NCBI RefSeq assembly: GCF_029910535.1
Contig: NZ_CP069362.1
Coordinates: 248,001 to 312,000 of the forward strand
Source: Marinitoga aeolica
Lineage (GTDB): Bacteria > Thermotogota > Thermotogae > Petrotogales > Petrotogaceae
DNA: 64,000 nucleotides
Reading direction: 5' to 3'
The position numbers and the translations under genes were made by a program. The notes below the pieces were generated by a model that was not told the DNA's origin, ran no database searches, and saw only the letters and a list, made by a program, of their open reading frames with translations. This document shows, in pieces, positions 36,025 through 45,607 of this stretch. How positions within the stretch are numbered: the first letter of the stretch is position 1; every line of letters starts with the position of its first letter.

Positions 36025-36864
36025 TCATTTTATTTCAACTTTTAATACATCGGCTAATTCCTTTATCTCTTTTATTGTTTTTTCAAATTCCTTGAATATC
36101 ATACTTTGTTTCCCATCAGACAATGCTTTTTCTGGTTGCGGATGTATTTCAACCATAATCCCATGAGCCCCTATTGCTAAAGAAGCTTTAATCAAATCTG
36201 GTATAATATCCCTTCTTCCTGCTGCATGACTTGGATCTATAATTATTGGCAAATGAGTTTCTTTTTTTAATACAGGAATAGCAGAAATATCAAGTGTATT
36301 TCTGGTTTTTGTTTCAAACGTTCTTATTCCACGTTCACATAATATAATATTTTTATTACCTTCAAAAGCTATATATTCTGCAGAATATAAGAATTCTTCT
36401 ATTGTCATCATAAAACCTCTTTTTAAGAGAACAGGTTTATTTAATTTTCCAACTTTACGCAACAATCCATAATTTTGTGCATTTCTCGACCCTATTTGAA
36501 TAATATCTGCACATTCGTTTACTAATTTCAAAGTATCTTCATCTAATGCCTCAGTTATTATCTTTAGATTATACTTTTCAGCGGCTAATTTTAAATATTC
36601 CAACCCCTTTTTTCCTAAACCTTGAAAGGAATATGGTGAAGTTCGCGGCTTAAAAACTCCTCCACGCATTATTTTTATTCCTAATTCAGAAAGAAAATGT
36701 GCTGTTTCTTCTATTATTTCTTTATTTTCAACTGAACATGGTCCAGCAATTATAGTAAAAAATCCTTCTCCTACTTTTGTATTTTCTAAATCTATTATTG
36801 TATTTTCATTATTTTTTCTTGCAACTAATTTTATGTCCACTTTTAACTCAGCCTCCAAACTCAT
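36025..36864 (-). CDS. aroF: DAHP synthase (type I beta), short form
   Basis: The enzyme condenses phosphoenolpyruvate and erythrose 4-phosphate in the first step of the shikimate pathway. Motifs seen are IAGPCSVEN, MRGGVFKPRTSPYSFQG, KPVLLKRGFMMTIEEF, ILCERGIRTFE and IIDPSHAAGRRD. The N-terminal ferredoxin-like/ACT domain that gives feedback inhibition in Thermotoga maritima is missing: only about 30 residues precede the barrel. The ATG at 36864 has a poor ribosome-binding site, and TTGGAGG inside the frame could serve a GTG at 36840. It is a single gene with its own promoter region and terminator. Confidence 0.93.
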   Translation of the reverse strand: MSLEAELKVDIKLVARKNNENTIIDLENTKVGEGFFTIIAGPCSVENKEIIEETAHFLSELGIKIMRGGVFKPRTSPYSFQGLGKKGLEYLKLAAEKYNLKIITEALDEDTLKLVNECADIIQIGSRNAQNYGLLRKVGKLNKPVLLKRGFMMTIEEFLYSAEYIAFEGNKNIILCERGIRTFETKTRNTLDISAIPVLKKETHLPIIIDPSHAAGRRDIIPDLIKASLAIGAHGIMVEIHPQPEKALSDGKQSMIFKEFEKTIKEIKELADVLKVEIK

Positions 36865-36928
36865 TCCATATACTGATATCTTTATTATAACATTTTTTAT
36901 TAAAAACTTTCATACACTATAATTAAAA

Positions 36929-36952
36929 AAGTCTGCGTATTAACGCAGACTT
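36929..36952 (-). terminator. Intrinsic terminator after the GH13 operon
   Basis: A perfect 10-bp stem (AAGTCTGCGT/ACGCAGACTT) with a 4-nt loop is followed on the minus strand by TTTTTTAAT. Confidence 0.9.
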
Positions 36953-37080
36953 CAAACTGTTGACAAAATAAAACATATATAAATGATACAAGAGAATTTT
37001 TGAAATTTCACAAAAAATATGGATGAAAGCAGATATATTAAATTTTGAAAATACTTTGTATTTTAATATAAAATTTGTCC

Positions 37081-37117
37081 ACAATCTGAGTGTGTATTTT
37101 ATACAGACTCAGATTGT
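37081..37117 (-). other. Long inverted repeat across the GH13 stop codon
   Basis: An 11-bp stem (ACAATCTGAGT/ACTCAGATTGT) extends inward by TGTAT/ATACA after one mismatch, leaving a 3-nt loop. There is no contiguous T run behind it, so it may protect mRNA 3' ends or assist the terminator at 36929. Confidence 0.7.
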
Positions 37118-38758
37118 AAATAATACCCATTTGTATTCATAATGTTTTAATTTCAACTCTTGAACTTTTTTATCTTCAAATAATTCCAATCCTTCTTTTT
37201 TTAAATTTATCTCTTTATTTTCATTAGTTAAATTATGAAACGCCCATAACATCTTATCTTTTATTCTCTTTTTAACTACATATAAAGATTTATCTTTTAC
37301 TGGTATAATTTCTCCTTTTGCTTCAAAGAATTCAATATTTTCATTTCTAATCTTCAACATTTTTTTTATCTCATTGTATACTTTATATTCTTTTGAATTT
37401 TTATCCTTTAATTTATTTTCTACATAATCCCAATTTATAGGTCCTCTATTTAAGAATCTTGAATCTTTGAATCCTGTTTTTTGCGTCATTGTATTATAAA
37501 ATTCATAATCATTTTCAAGTGCTAATTCATCACCATAATAAATTATAGGAGAACCTTCTGTTGTAAATAAGATAGAGAATGATAATAATACTTTTCTAAT
37601 ATCTTTATCCATTAATTCATACAATCTTCCTGATATTCCTTCACCTTTTCTAAATGTCCATAATGGATCTTTTAAATAGTATTGATTCATTTTCTTTCTT
37701 TCTTCTTCTGTTACAAATTCAAGAGTCAATTCATCATGACACCTTAAAAAGGTAAACCATTTACAACTGGCAGGTATTTCTGGTGTATTTTTTTCTTTTA
37801 ATGTTTCATATATATGTGAGTAATCCTTTTCTGCTATTGTTAAGAAAAATTTCGGCATTAAAGGAAAATGATATCCCGCATGGCATTCATCGCCATTACC
37901 GAAATATTGAACAACATCTTTTGGCTTTAAATTTGCTTCAGCCACTAATATAGAGCCTTCTTGCAAATAATCCAATACTAATCTAAACATTTTTAATATT
38001 TTATGTGTTTGTGGTAAGTTTTCGCAATTTGTACCTTCCGCTTTCCATAAAAATGGTGCAGCGTCCATTCTAAAACCATCTACACCCATTTTTTTCCAGA
38101 ATATTAGAACTTTTATCATTTCTATTAATACTTCCGGATTTTTATAATTTAAATCTGGTTGAAATGGATAAAATCTATGAAAATAATAATCTCCTGTTTC
38201 TTTATTATATTCCCAATTACTATCAACCATACCTTTAAATAATAATCTTGCATCCTTATATTTTTCTGTATCTTTATTCCAAATATAATAATCTCTATAA
38301 GGAGAATCTTTTGAGCTTTTGGCTGATTTGAACCACTCATGTTCATCTGATGTGTGATTGATAGCTATATCAAATATAACTTTAATACCCTTTTCATGTG
38401 CTTTATCAAGAAATCTTTTAAAATCTTTATTAGTTCCTAGATCTTCTCTTATTTTATAATAATCTCTAATATCAAATCCCTGATCTTTTAGTGGTGAATC
38501 CAACACTGGCAAAAGCCAAATGGTATTTATTCCCAATTCTGATAGATACTCAATTTTTGAGGTTAAGTTTTTAAAATTACCCGCATATAAATCTACATAT
38601 AATGAATATATTACTGCCTTTTTATACCAATCTTTGTCTGTTTCTTTATCTTCAAAAAATTCTTTTTCTCTTTTTATATAATCAATTAATTTATTTAATT
38701 TATCTTCATTTGTGTTTGAATACACTTCAATCCATAATTCTTTCAATTTTTCCAACAA
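37109..38758 (-). CDS. GH13 alpha-amylase family enzyme
   Basis: A 549-residue (beta/alpha)8 glycoside hydrolase family 13 protein. The four family regions are visible: VIFDIAINHTS, GFRMDAAPF (nucleophile Asp), LVAEANL (acid/base Glu) and RCHDELT (third Asp). The C-terminal beta domain begins after ENIEFFEAKG. The combination WLLPVLDSPLKDQGFDI and the long region with GMVDSNWEY resembles trehalose synthase and alpha-glucosidase-like enzymes rather than secreted amylases. There is no signal peptide, so it acts in the cytoplasm on alpha-glucans or alpha-linked disaccharides. It is the last gene of a four-gene operon. Confidence 0.88.
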   Translation of the reverse strand: MLEKLKELWIEVYSNTNEDKLNKLIDYIKREKEFFEDKETDKDWYKKAVIYSLYVDLYAGNFKNLTSKIEYLSELGINTIWLLPVLDSPLKDQGFDIRDYYKIREDLGTNKDFKRFLDKAHEKGIKVIFDIAINHTSDEHEWFKSAKSSKDSPYRDYYIWNKDTEKYKDARLLFKGMVDSNWEYNKETGDYYFHRFYPFQPDLNYKNPEVLIEMIKVLIFWKKMGVDGFRMDAAPFLWKAEGTNCENLPQTHKILKMFRLVLDYLQEGSILVAEANLKPKDVVQYFGNGDECHAGYHFPLMPKFFLTIAEKDYSHIYETLKEKNTPEIPASCKWFTFLRCHDELTLEFVTEEERKKMNQYYLKDPLWTFRKGEGISGRLYELMDKDIRKVLLSFSILFTTEGSPIIYYGDELALENDYEFYNTMTQKTGFKDSRFLNRGPINWDYVENKLKDKNSKEYKVYNEIKKMLKIRNENIEFFEAKGEIIPVKDKSLYVVKKRIKDKMLWAFHNLTNENKEINLKKEGLELFEDKKVQELKLKHYEYKWVLFTI

Positions 38759-38770
38759 TTAACTCATCTC

Positions 38771-39844
38771 CTATTTAGGAATTTCTATTTTCGAATAATC
38801 CCCTACTACTAATTTTATTGTTTTTGGTTTTCTGTCAGAATGAATAACTGTTGCATTTGCACCTATAACACTTGAATCCAATCTCGTATCAAGATTTGCT
38901 ATGGTAGCCCTATCAAGTATTATTGAATTTTCTATTTCTGCATTTTCAATAGTCACATTAGAACCTATACTGGTATATGGCCCAATATATGCATCAGAAA
39001 TTAATACATTTTCACCTATTATTATTGGTCCTCTAATAACACTGTTTAATATTCTGGTTCCTTTACCTATTATGACATTGCCATGTACAGTCGAATTTTC
39101 ATATATTATTCCCTCATTTGAACTTTCCCTTAATTGTTCTAAAACTTTTCTATTAGCTTCTATTAAATCTTCTGGTTTCCCTGTATCTTTCCACCAACCA
39201 TATACAATATGAGCTCCAACATTTTTTTCATTTTCAAGTAACCACTGGATGGCATCGGTTATTTCCAATTCACCTCTCCATGAAGGTTTTATATTTTTAA
39301 TTGCTTCAAATACTATTGGTTTAAATATATATACACCAATTATAGCTAAATTAGATGGTGGATCTTTTGGTTTCTCCATAACTTTCCTTACCTGACCATC
39401 CTCTATAATTGCTATACCAAATCTTGAAGGATCTTCCACTGGTGTTAATAGGATAAATGAGTCCATATCCTTATTATTAAATTCTTTTACAAACTTCCCC
39501 AGATCAACTGTAACCAAATTATCGCCTAAATACATCAAAAATTCATCGTCTTTTAAAAATTCTTCAGAAATAGCAACTGCATGTGCCAACCCCTTCGGCT
39601 CTTCTTGAACAATGTAGGTAATTTCCAACCCTAATTGTGATCCATTTCCCAAGGTTTCTTCAAAATCTTTTTTGTTATCTGGATTCACTACAATCCCGAC
39701 TTCATTAATTCCTGCTTCTTTTATCATTTCCAGACTATACACAATAGTTGGCTTATTAGCAATAGGAATTAATGGTTTAGCATTTGTAAAAGTTAATGGT
39801 CTTAGTCTCGTTCCTTTACCTGCACACAATATCAAAGCTTTCAC
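38771..39844 (-). CDS. Glucose-1-phosphate thymidylyltransferase-like nucleotidyltransferase
   Basis: A 357-residue sugar nucleotidyltransferase with GTP/dTTP-binding motif ALILCAGKGTRLRPLT, catalytic region EEPKGLAHAV and MYLGDN, followed by a left-handed beta-helix (about 245-330, with hexapeptides such as GNVIIGKGTRIL). This is the long RmlA-type form that makes dTDP-glucose for cell-surface sugars. It may equally use another sugar phosphate. The gene is between the GH13 and inositol-monophosphatase-like genes. Confidence 0.9.
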   Translation of the reverse strand: MKALILCAGKGTRLRPLTFTNAKPLIPIANKPTIVYSLEMIKEAGINEVGIVVNPDNKKDFEETLGNGSQLGLEITYIVQEEPKGLAHAVAISEEFLKDDEFLMYLGDNLVTVDLGKFVKEFNNKDMDSFILLTPVEDPSRFGIAIIEDGQVRKVMEKPKDPPSNLAIIGVYIFKPIVFEAIKNIKPSWRGELEITDAIQWLLENEKNVGAHIVYGWWKDTGKPEDLIEANRKVLEQLRESSNEGIIYENSTVHGNVIIGKGTRILNSVIRGPIIIGENVLISDAYIGPYTSIGSNVTIENAEIENSIILDRATIANLDTRLDSSVIGANATVIHSDRKPKTIKLVVGDYSKIEIPK

Positions 39845-39866
39845 AACTTCACCCCCGTAATAATGT

Positions 39867-40631
39867 TTAGATTTGTATGGTGTTTATAATTTTCATTAAA
39901 TCTTCATGAATATATGGATTTGAATATAAATTTTTTTTGTTGAATATATTAGTAGGATTTCCATAATAATCTGTAATAATTCCACCTGCTTCTTTTACTA
40001 TAATATATCCTGCGGCAACATCCCACGAATTTCCTTTCACAGAAATAAAAGCGTCGAAATGTCCTGTTCCTACATAAGCAATCTGCAAAGCAGCTGTACC
40101 TAATAATCTCAATCTCATCACTTTTGTTTCTAATGCTTCAAAATATTTGTGGGTTTTACCCCTTATATTTCCCATTGAAATCATTGCATCATCTAAAACT
40201 TTTGCCCAATTAGGTGTTATTTTTTCTCCATTTAAAAAAACTCCTTTATTTTCTTCCGCCACAATTACTTGATTCATTACCGGGGCATATATTATACCAT
40301 ATTTTGGTTCATCATTTTCAACATATGCCGCAGATATACAGAACATAGGCAACATTTTAGAAAAATTAACTGTACCATCAATAGGATCTATCACCCAATA
40401 ACCTTTTGTTTCAGGTTTTTTATTCATCCCACTTTCTTCACCTAAAAATCCTATTTCTGGAAATTTCTGAGTTAATGAATTATATAGAAACTCCTGTACT
40501 CTTAAGTCGAGTGATGTAACTAAATCATGTTTGGAACTTTTAGAACTAATTGTAAATTCTTCCTCTCTCCATTTTAAAAGCTTTTTCCCTACTTCTATTA
40601 TTTTCTCATTTAAAAATTCAAACTCTATCAT
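39867..40631 (-). CDS. Inositol monophosphatase family protein
   Basis: The 254-residue protein has the family's metal sites: GEESG (Glu), WVIDPIDGTVNFSK and WDVAAGYIIVKEAGG. Such enzymes remove phosphate from inositol 1-phosphate, or from fructose 1,6-bisphosphate. In Thermotogota they serve di-myo-inositol phosphate synthesis, an osmolyte of thermophiles, or carbon metabolism. It overlaps the radical SAM gene by 4 bp. Confidence 0.92.
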   Translation of the reverse strand: MIEFEFLNEKIIEVGKKLLKWREEEFTISSKSSKHDLVTSLDLRVQEFLYNSLTQKFPEIGFLGEESGMNKKPETKGYWVIDPIDGTVNFSKMLPMFCISAAYVENDEPKYGIIYAPVMNQVIVAEENKGVFLNGEKITPNWAKVLDDAMISMGNIRGKTHKYFEALETKVMRLRLLGTAALQIAYVGTGHFDAFISVKGNSWDVAAGYIIVKEAGGIITDYYGNPTNIFNKKNLYSNPYIHEDLMKIINTIQI

Positions 40632-42427
40632 TTTATCACCTTCGCAAGGTTGTTAGTTAATCCTGTTTTTATACAAACTCCACATAATGTACAAACGCTC
40701 CATCTACAATCATCTATTGTTTTTTCAATCTTTGCATTTTCTATTTCACTATTAAGAAATTCATCTTTAATCAAAATATCAATTATTTTCCAGGGTAAAT
40801 CATTCGTTTCTAATTTCCCAAGATATTTTTGCGTATCTATTTCCAATTCATTTATTTTTCTAGCCCATTTTCTGAAATCAAATTCTTCATCCCATTCATC
40901 AAATATAGCATTTTCTTCTATAGCTACTTTATATATTAATTCCGATATTTTTCTATCTCCTCTGGAAAGTAAAGCTTCAATTAAACTCACATATGGATCA
41001 TGAACTTTTAATTTAGCAAATTTTCTCACTTCATTTAATATTTTTATTTTTTCTTTTATTTCTTTTGGCTGATAAAATCGTTCTTTTTCAAAAGGTGTAT
41101 GTGGTTTTGGTATAAATATAGAAACATTTACAGTAATGTCTTTTATTTTAGTCTGCTTTTTTATTTTTCTTGTTAATTCTACTATTGCTTTAACATCTTC
41201 TTCTGTTTCTGTAGGAAGACCAATCATAAAATATAATTTTATCCTTCGCCAACCAGATTTTTTTGCATATTCAGCTACATCAAGTATTTCTTTTTCTGAA
41301 ATATTTTTATTAATTACATCTCTTAATCTTTGAGAACCAGCTTCTGGAGCAAAGGTTAATCCTGTTTTCCTTGCGCCAGATATTTTACTTCCTATTTCTA
41401 ATCCAAATTTATCAACTCTGCTGGACGGTAAAGATATTGATATTCTATTTTCTTTTAAAAAAGGTTCTAATTCATTTAAAACCGTTTCTAAATCACTATA
41501 ATCTAATGTACTTAATGATAATAATGATAATTCATTATATCCTGTTTTTTCAAGAGTTTCTAAAGATAGTCTAATTATTTCATCAGCTGTTCTTTCACGA
41601 ACAGGACGATAATAAAACCCCGCATGGCAAAATCTGCACCCTCTATTACAACCCCTCATTATTTCTACAATAGCTCTATTGTGTATGGTTTTTATTTTTG
41701 GAACAATTTGCATTGTTGGAAATTCTGCCTTGTTTAGATCCTTTATTTTTCTTATTTTTATACGTTCTTCATATTCTGGAACTATATGTCCTGAATTATT
41801 CATTTTTATCTTATAATATTTTGGCACATAAAACCCTTCTGTATTGTGTAAATTCTTTATTTTTTCTTCTCTATTTAAATTGGATGACAATATATTTATT
41901 AAATCATCTATTACAGCTTCTCCATCACCGTTATAAAAAGCATCAATAAAATCTGCTATTGGTTCTGGATTTGATGCACTTGGCCCACCTGCTATGATTA
42001 TTGGATCATTTTCAGATCTATCTTTTGAATATACTGGTATTTTAGCTAATTTGAGTGCATGAACAATGTTAGTATAAGATAATTCATATTGAAGAGTTAT
42101 TCCAATTAAATCTAAATTTTTTATTGGTGTATATGTTTCCAATGTATATAAAGGTATATTTGCATTTTTCATTTCAGTTATCATATCTTTCCATGGCAAA
42201 AATATTCTTTCTGCAAAAACATTTTCTCTTGAATTAAAAGAATGAAATAATATCTGAAAACCTGTATGTGACATACCAACCTCGTATAAATCTGGAAACA
42301 TTAATCCTACTCTTATTTTATTTTTTGGATTTTTTATAATATCATTATATTCTCCACCAATATACCTTGCTGGTTTTCTAACCCTATGTAACACTCCACT
42401 TGAAAATAACCATTTACTTATATTCAT
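40628..42427 (-). CDS. B12-binding radical SAM protein (TIGR03960 type)
   Basis: A 599-residue protein with an N-terminal cobalamin-binding-like domain (residues about 30-180, ending in IIAGGPSASNPEPIADF) and a radical SAM domain with MRGCNRGCRFCHAGFYYRP. The C-terminal Cys-rich motif CRWSVCTLCGVC is typical of the family. The exact reaction is unknown for most members. In many bacteria it lies beside a TIGR03936 gene that can be fused to it, but none is seen here. The frame opens with TTG at 42442, but GGGAGGAAATTT precedes the ATG at 42427, so that start was chosen. It begins the operon. Confidence 0.9.
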   Translation of the reverse strand: MNISKWLFSSGVLHRVRKPARYIGGEYNDIIKNPKNKIRVGLMFPDLYEVGMSHTGFQILFHSFNSRENVFAERIFLPWKDMITEMKNANIPLYTLETYTPIKNLDLIGITLQYELSYTNIVHALKLAKIPVYSKDRSENDPIIIAGGPSASNPEPIADFIDAFYNGDGEAVIDDLINILSSNLNREEKIKNLHNTEGFYVPKYYKIKMNNSGHIVPEYEERIKIRKIKDLNKAEFPTMQIVPKIKTIHNRAIVEIMRGCNRGCRFCHAGFYYRPVRERTADEIIRLSLETLEKTGYNELSLLSLSTLDYSDLETVLNELEPFLKENRISISLPSSRVDKFGLEIGSKISGARKTGLTFAPEAGSQRLRDVINKNISEKEILDVAEYAKKSGWRRIKLYFMIGLPTETEEDVKAIVELTRKIKKQTKIKDITVNVSIFIPKPHTPFEKERFYQPKEIKEKIKILNEVRKFAKLKVHDPYVSLIEALLSRGDRKISELIYKVAIEENAIFDEWDEEFDFRKWARKINELEIDTQKYLGKLETNDLPWKIIDILIKDEFLNSEIENAKIEKTIDDCRWSVCTLCGVCIKTGLTNNLAKVIK

Positions 42428-42540
42428 TAAATTTCCTCCCAATATATGCTTTTTCTTAGTATATCACAATTGTTTTTATTATATGTAAATTTATATTTAT
42501 AATTAAGTTGTCTAAAGAAATTTATTCTTTTTAATATACT

Positions 42541-42569
42541 ATTAATTTTTATGTAAAATATGATATAAT
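42541..42569 (+). promoter_or_regulatory. Promoter candidate of the sugar ABC operon
   Basis: TATAAT at 42564-42569 on the plus strand has a weak -35 candidate TTAATT at 42542-42547, 16 bp upstream. It is about 35 bp before the binding-protein gene. Confidence 0.55.
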
Positions 42570-42602
42570 ATTTTTGTACAAAACTTTAAGGGGGGAATTT
42601 CT

Positions 42603-43865
42603 ATGAAGAAGTTTATCGTTTTCATTTCATTACTATTGGTTGCATTATTTGCTTTTTCGGAAGAAACTATTACTTTGAACCTTGTTGAAGCATTTTCAAG
42701 TCCGTGGAGAACTCCAACCTTGAATAAAATCATTGAAATGTTTGAAACATTAAATCCTGGTGTTAAAATTAATGTAATCTCTCCACCTTATGAAACTGCT
42801 TATCAAAAAATAAATTTAATGGTTAGTACAGAACAACCTCTTGATATTGTAGAAATAGGCGACTGGAATTTAAGCACATTAGCAGCTATGGGGAAATTAG
42901 AAGATTTAACTCCTTATATTAATTCATGGCCAGAAAAAAATGACTTAATTGATGGGATTTTAGAAGCCGCAAGTATCTATCATAACACACCTTATTTATT
43001 ACCTCATGGTTTATTCGCAAAAGCTTTATTTTATAGGCCTGATGTATTGAAGAAATATGGATTTAATGATTATCCTAAAACTATGAAGGAATTATATGAT
43101 ATGGGTAAAAAATTAACTGAATCTGGAAAAAATCAATATGGTTTTGCTTTCAGAGGAAAAGGCTATCCAACATCATTTATAGATGCTGTTGTAACCTCTT
43201 TCTTTGATGATATTGATCCTAATAATATGTATTTGACTAAATCTGGCAAGATTGTTTTTGAAGATCCAAGAGCTGTTGAGGCTTTAACTTTTTATGTAAA
43301 TATATATAAAGATACCTCACCTAAAGACTCTATTAACTGGGGTTGGGACGAACAAGTTAATGCATTTGTTTCTGGAATAACACCTCTTTTATTCCAGGAT
43401 CCTGATACTACTGGAATGTTAAATGAAATGTTAAAACCAGGACAATATAAAACTGCTCCATTACCTGTAGGTATAAGCGGAAAAGCATATCCTTCATTTG
43501 GTTTTGTTGGTTGGGGAATTCCAACTTATTCTAAACATAAGGATTTAGCTTGGAAATTTATAAAATTTGTAAGTTCTGCTGAGATAAATGGCTATTGGAG
43601 TAAAGCATATGGTGCTTTACCAATTTTAAAATCTGTTTATAAATATGATTCATATTTTAGTTCTTATATCTTTGAAGGATGGACTAAAATGTTTGAAGAT
43701 AAAAAACATTATCAATTTACCCAATATCCTTTAGATAATGAAAATTGGGGAAAATGGAATGAATTCCAGGAAAAAACTATGCAACAAGTTTTGTTGGGAA
43801 AATTATCTGTTGTAAGATGTTTAAAAGAATGGACAGATTTTTGGAAAAAAGCTGGAATTAAATAG
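42603..43865 (+). CDS. Sugar ABC transporter substrate-binding protein
   Basis: A 420-residue family 1 binding protein with a signal peptide (MKKFIVFISLLLVALFAFS). The pattern IIEMFETLNPGVKINV, TAYQKINLMVSTEQPLDIVEIG and FVGWGIPTYSKHKDLAWKFIKFV is typical of proteins for oligosaccharides. No lipobox is present. AAGGGGGG precedes the ATG. It heads a plus-strand operon with two permeases; no ATPase gene is included, so a shared MsmK-like ATPase encoded elsewhere is likely. Confidence 0.92.
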   Translation: MKKFIVFISLLLVALFAFSEETITLNLVEAFSSPWRTPTLNKIIEMFETLNPGVKINVISPPYETAYQKINLMVSTEQPLDIVEIGDWNLSTLAAMGKLEDLTPYINSWPEKNDLIDGILEAASIYHNTPYLLPHGLFAKALFYRPDVLKKYGFNDYPKTMKELYDMGKKLTESGKNQYGFAFRGKGYPTSFIDAVVTSFFDDIDPNNMYLTKSGKIVFEDPRAVEALTFYVNIYKDTSPKDSINWGWDEQVNAFVSGITPLLFQDPDTTGMLNEMLKPGQYKTAPLPVGISGKAYPSFGFVGWGIPTYSKHKDLAWKFIKFVSSAEINGYWSKAYGALPILKSVYKYDSYFSSYIFEGWTKMFEDKKHYQFTQYPLDNENWGKWNEFQEKTMQQVLLGKLSVVRCLKEWTDFWKKAGIK

Positions 43866-43873
43866 GTGATTAG

Positions 43874-44749
43874 ATGAAGCATAATAGATTTATTTTATTT
43901 ATGTTATTACCAACATTACTATTAATTTCTTTTATAATATTATACCCCACTATTAGCGGGGTATTGCTCTCTTTTAAAAATTATTCTGTTTTTAATTTCG
44001 GAAATATAAAATGGATAGGTATGGAAAATTTTAAAGAGATTTTTGGTGATATTTTTTATATGGATGTTGTATGGAATACTATTAAATGGATTTTTTTCTC
44101 TGTAATTTTTCAATTACTTTTTGGTTTTATTTTAGCATTATTAATGAAAGAGCCTTTTAAAGGAAGAGGATTATATGCAGGACTTGTTTTCTACCCATGG
44201 GCTATTTCTGGTTTTGCTATTGGTTTAATATGGTCATGGCTTCTTAATGGTCAGTTTGGAGTTATAAATGATATTTTAATAAAGTTAGGATTTATTAAAG
44301 AAGGCTTTAATTTCCTTTCAGATCCAACTTTAGCTATGTTTTCTGTCATTTTAGTTAATGTGTGGTATGGTATTCCATTTTTTGCTATTATGATTTTAGC
44401 AGCTTTACAATCAATTCCAAATTCTTTATATGAAGCTGCTGAAATCGATGGCGCAGGATATTTTACTAAACTTTTTAAAATTACCATACCATATATTAAA
44501 CCAACTTTAATCAATACCATTTTATTAAGAGTAATATGGGTTATGAATTTTCCAGATATTATTTATGGTATGACACGTGGTGGCCCTGCGGGAAGTACTG
44601 AAATACTATCTGTAAAAATGATAAACACTGTTTTTTATGAATCTAATTACAGTAAGGCTGCTGCACACGGAGTTATTATTGTTTTAATTCTTTTAATTTA
44701 TACAATAATGTATTTAAAATTAACTTCCAAAAAGGAGTTTAGTCTATGA
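43874..44749 (+). CDS. Sugar ABC permease (MalF type)
   Basis: A 291-residue permease with six membrane segments. The EAA loop SLYEAAEIDGAGYFTKLFKITIPYIKP is the contact point for the ATPase. It forms the channel with the next protein. There is an 8-bp gap after the binding protein and a 4-bp overlap (ATGA) with the next permease. Confidence 0.94.
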   Translation: MKHNRFILFMLLPTLLLISFIILYPTISGVLLSFKNYSVFNFGNIKWIGMENFKEIFGDIFYMDVVWNTIKWIFFSVIFQLLFGFILALLMKEPFKGRGLYAGLVFYPWAISGFAIGLIWSWLLNGQFGVINDILIKLGFIKEGFNFLSDPTLAMFSVILVNVWYGIPFFAIMILAALQSIPNSLYEAAEIDGAGYFTKLFKITIPYIKPTLINTILLRVIWVMNFPDIIYGMTRGGPAGSTEILSVKMINTVFYESNYSKAAAHGVIIVLILLIYTIMYLKLTSKKEFSL

Positions 44750-45579
44750 AAAAAAATAAAATCGCAGGAAAAATTATTCGCATTATTCTCTTAATAATAT
44801 TTCTTATTTTTGCTTTATTCCCTTTATATTGGATTGTACTCACATCACTAAAACCAACATATGAACTCTATACTTTTCCAATAAAATATTGGACTATTAA
44901 TCCAACTTTTTATGGTTATAAGAAATTATTTGAATTTGTAAATTTTAAGCAGTATTTTTCTAATAGTATTTTTGTTTCTTTTTTAGCTTCATTTATATCA
45001 ACAATTTTTGCAATGTTAAGTGGATATGTATTATCTCGAAAAGAATTTAAAGGAAGATATGCTGTTATTTTATTCTTGTTTTTTTCACAGATGATTCCAT
45101 CATATTTGATAATGGTTCCACAATATGTTATGTTTTCAAATTTTCATTTGATAAATAAATTAATAAGTATTGTTATTGTTTATAGTGGATTTGGTGCAGC
45201 TTTTAGTACTATAATGGCAAAAGGTTTTTTTGATAGAATTCCAAAAAGTATAGAAGAAGCTGCTTTAATTGACGGGTGTAATGAAATACAATCGTTATTT
45301 AAAATTACCATTCCATTAATGCTACCTGGACTTTCAGCTATTCTTAGTTTTTCTTTTGTAAATAATTGGAATGAACTGTTTACTGCTGTAATGTTTTTAA
45401 ATACATCTAACAAATATACCGTTCCAGTTGGTTTATACTCTATTGTTTCAAAAGCAGGAATACAATGGAATGTGCTAGCTGCAGGAATCGTTGTAGCTCT
45501 TTTGCCAACTATAATAGTATTTGCTGCTGCGCAAAAATATATCATTGCTGGATTAACCCAAGGAAGTCTCAAAGATTAA
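44746..45579 (+). CDS. Sugar ABC permease (MalG type)
   Basis: A 277-residue permease with six membrane segments and the EAA loop SIEEAALIDGCNEIQSLFKITIPLM. The N-terminal LFPLYWIVLTSLKP is typical of the MalG group. It is the last gene of the operon and is followed by a terminator shared with the convergent exporter gene. Confidence 0.94.
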   Translation: MKKNKIAGKIIRIILLIIFLIFALFPLYWIVLTSLKPTYELYTFPIKYWTINPTFYGYKKLFEFVNFKQYFSNSIFVSFLASFISTIFAMLSGYVLSRKEFKGRYAVILFLFFSQMIPSYLIMVPQYVMFSNFHLINKLISIVIVYSGFGAAFSTIMAKGFFDRIPKSIEEAALIDGCNEIQSLFKITIPLMLPGLSAILSFSFVNNWNELFTAVMFLNTSNKYTVPVGLYSIVSKAGIQWNVLAAGIVVALLPTIIVFAAAQKYIIAGLTQGSLKD

Positions 45580-45580
45580 A

Positions 45581-45607
45581 AACCCAATAGCTTATAACTA
45601 TTGGGTT
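45581..45607. terminator. Bidirectional terminator between convergent operons
   Basis: A perfect stem of AACCCAATAG/CTATTGGGTT with a 7-nt loop. It lies across the end of the exporter gene at 45598. Confidence 0.85.

Noticed and set aside
45180-45572. A minus-strand frame of 130 codons opposite the sugar permease
   Set aside because: The plus-strand permease has clear membrane segments and an EAA loop; the antisense frame has neither start signal nor recognisable domain.
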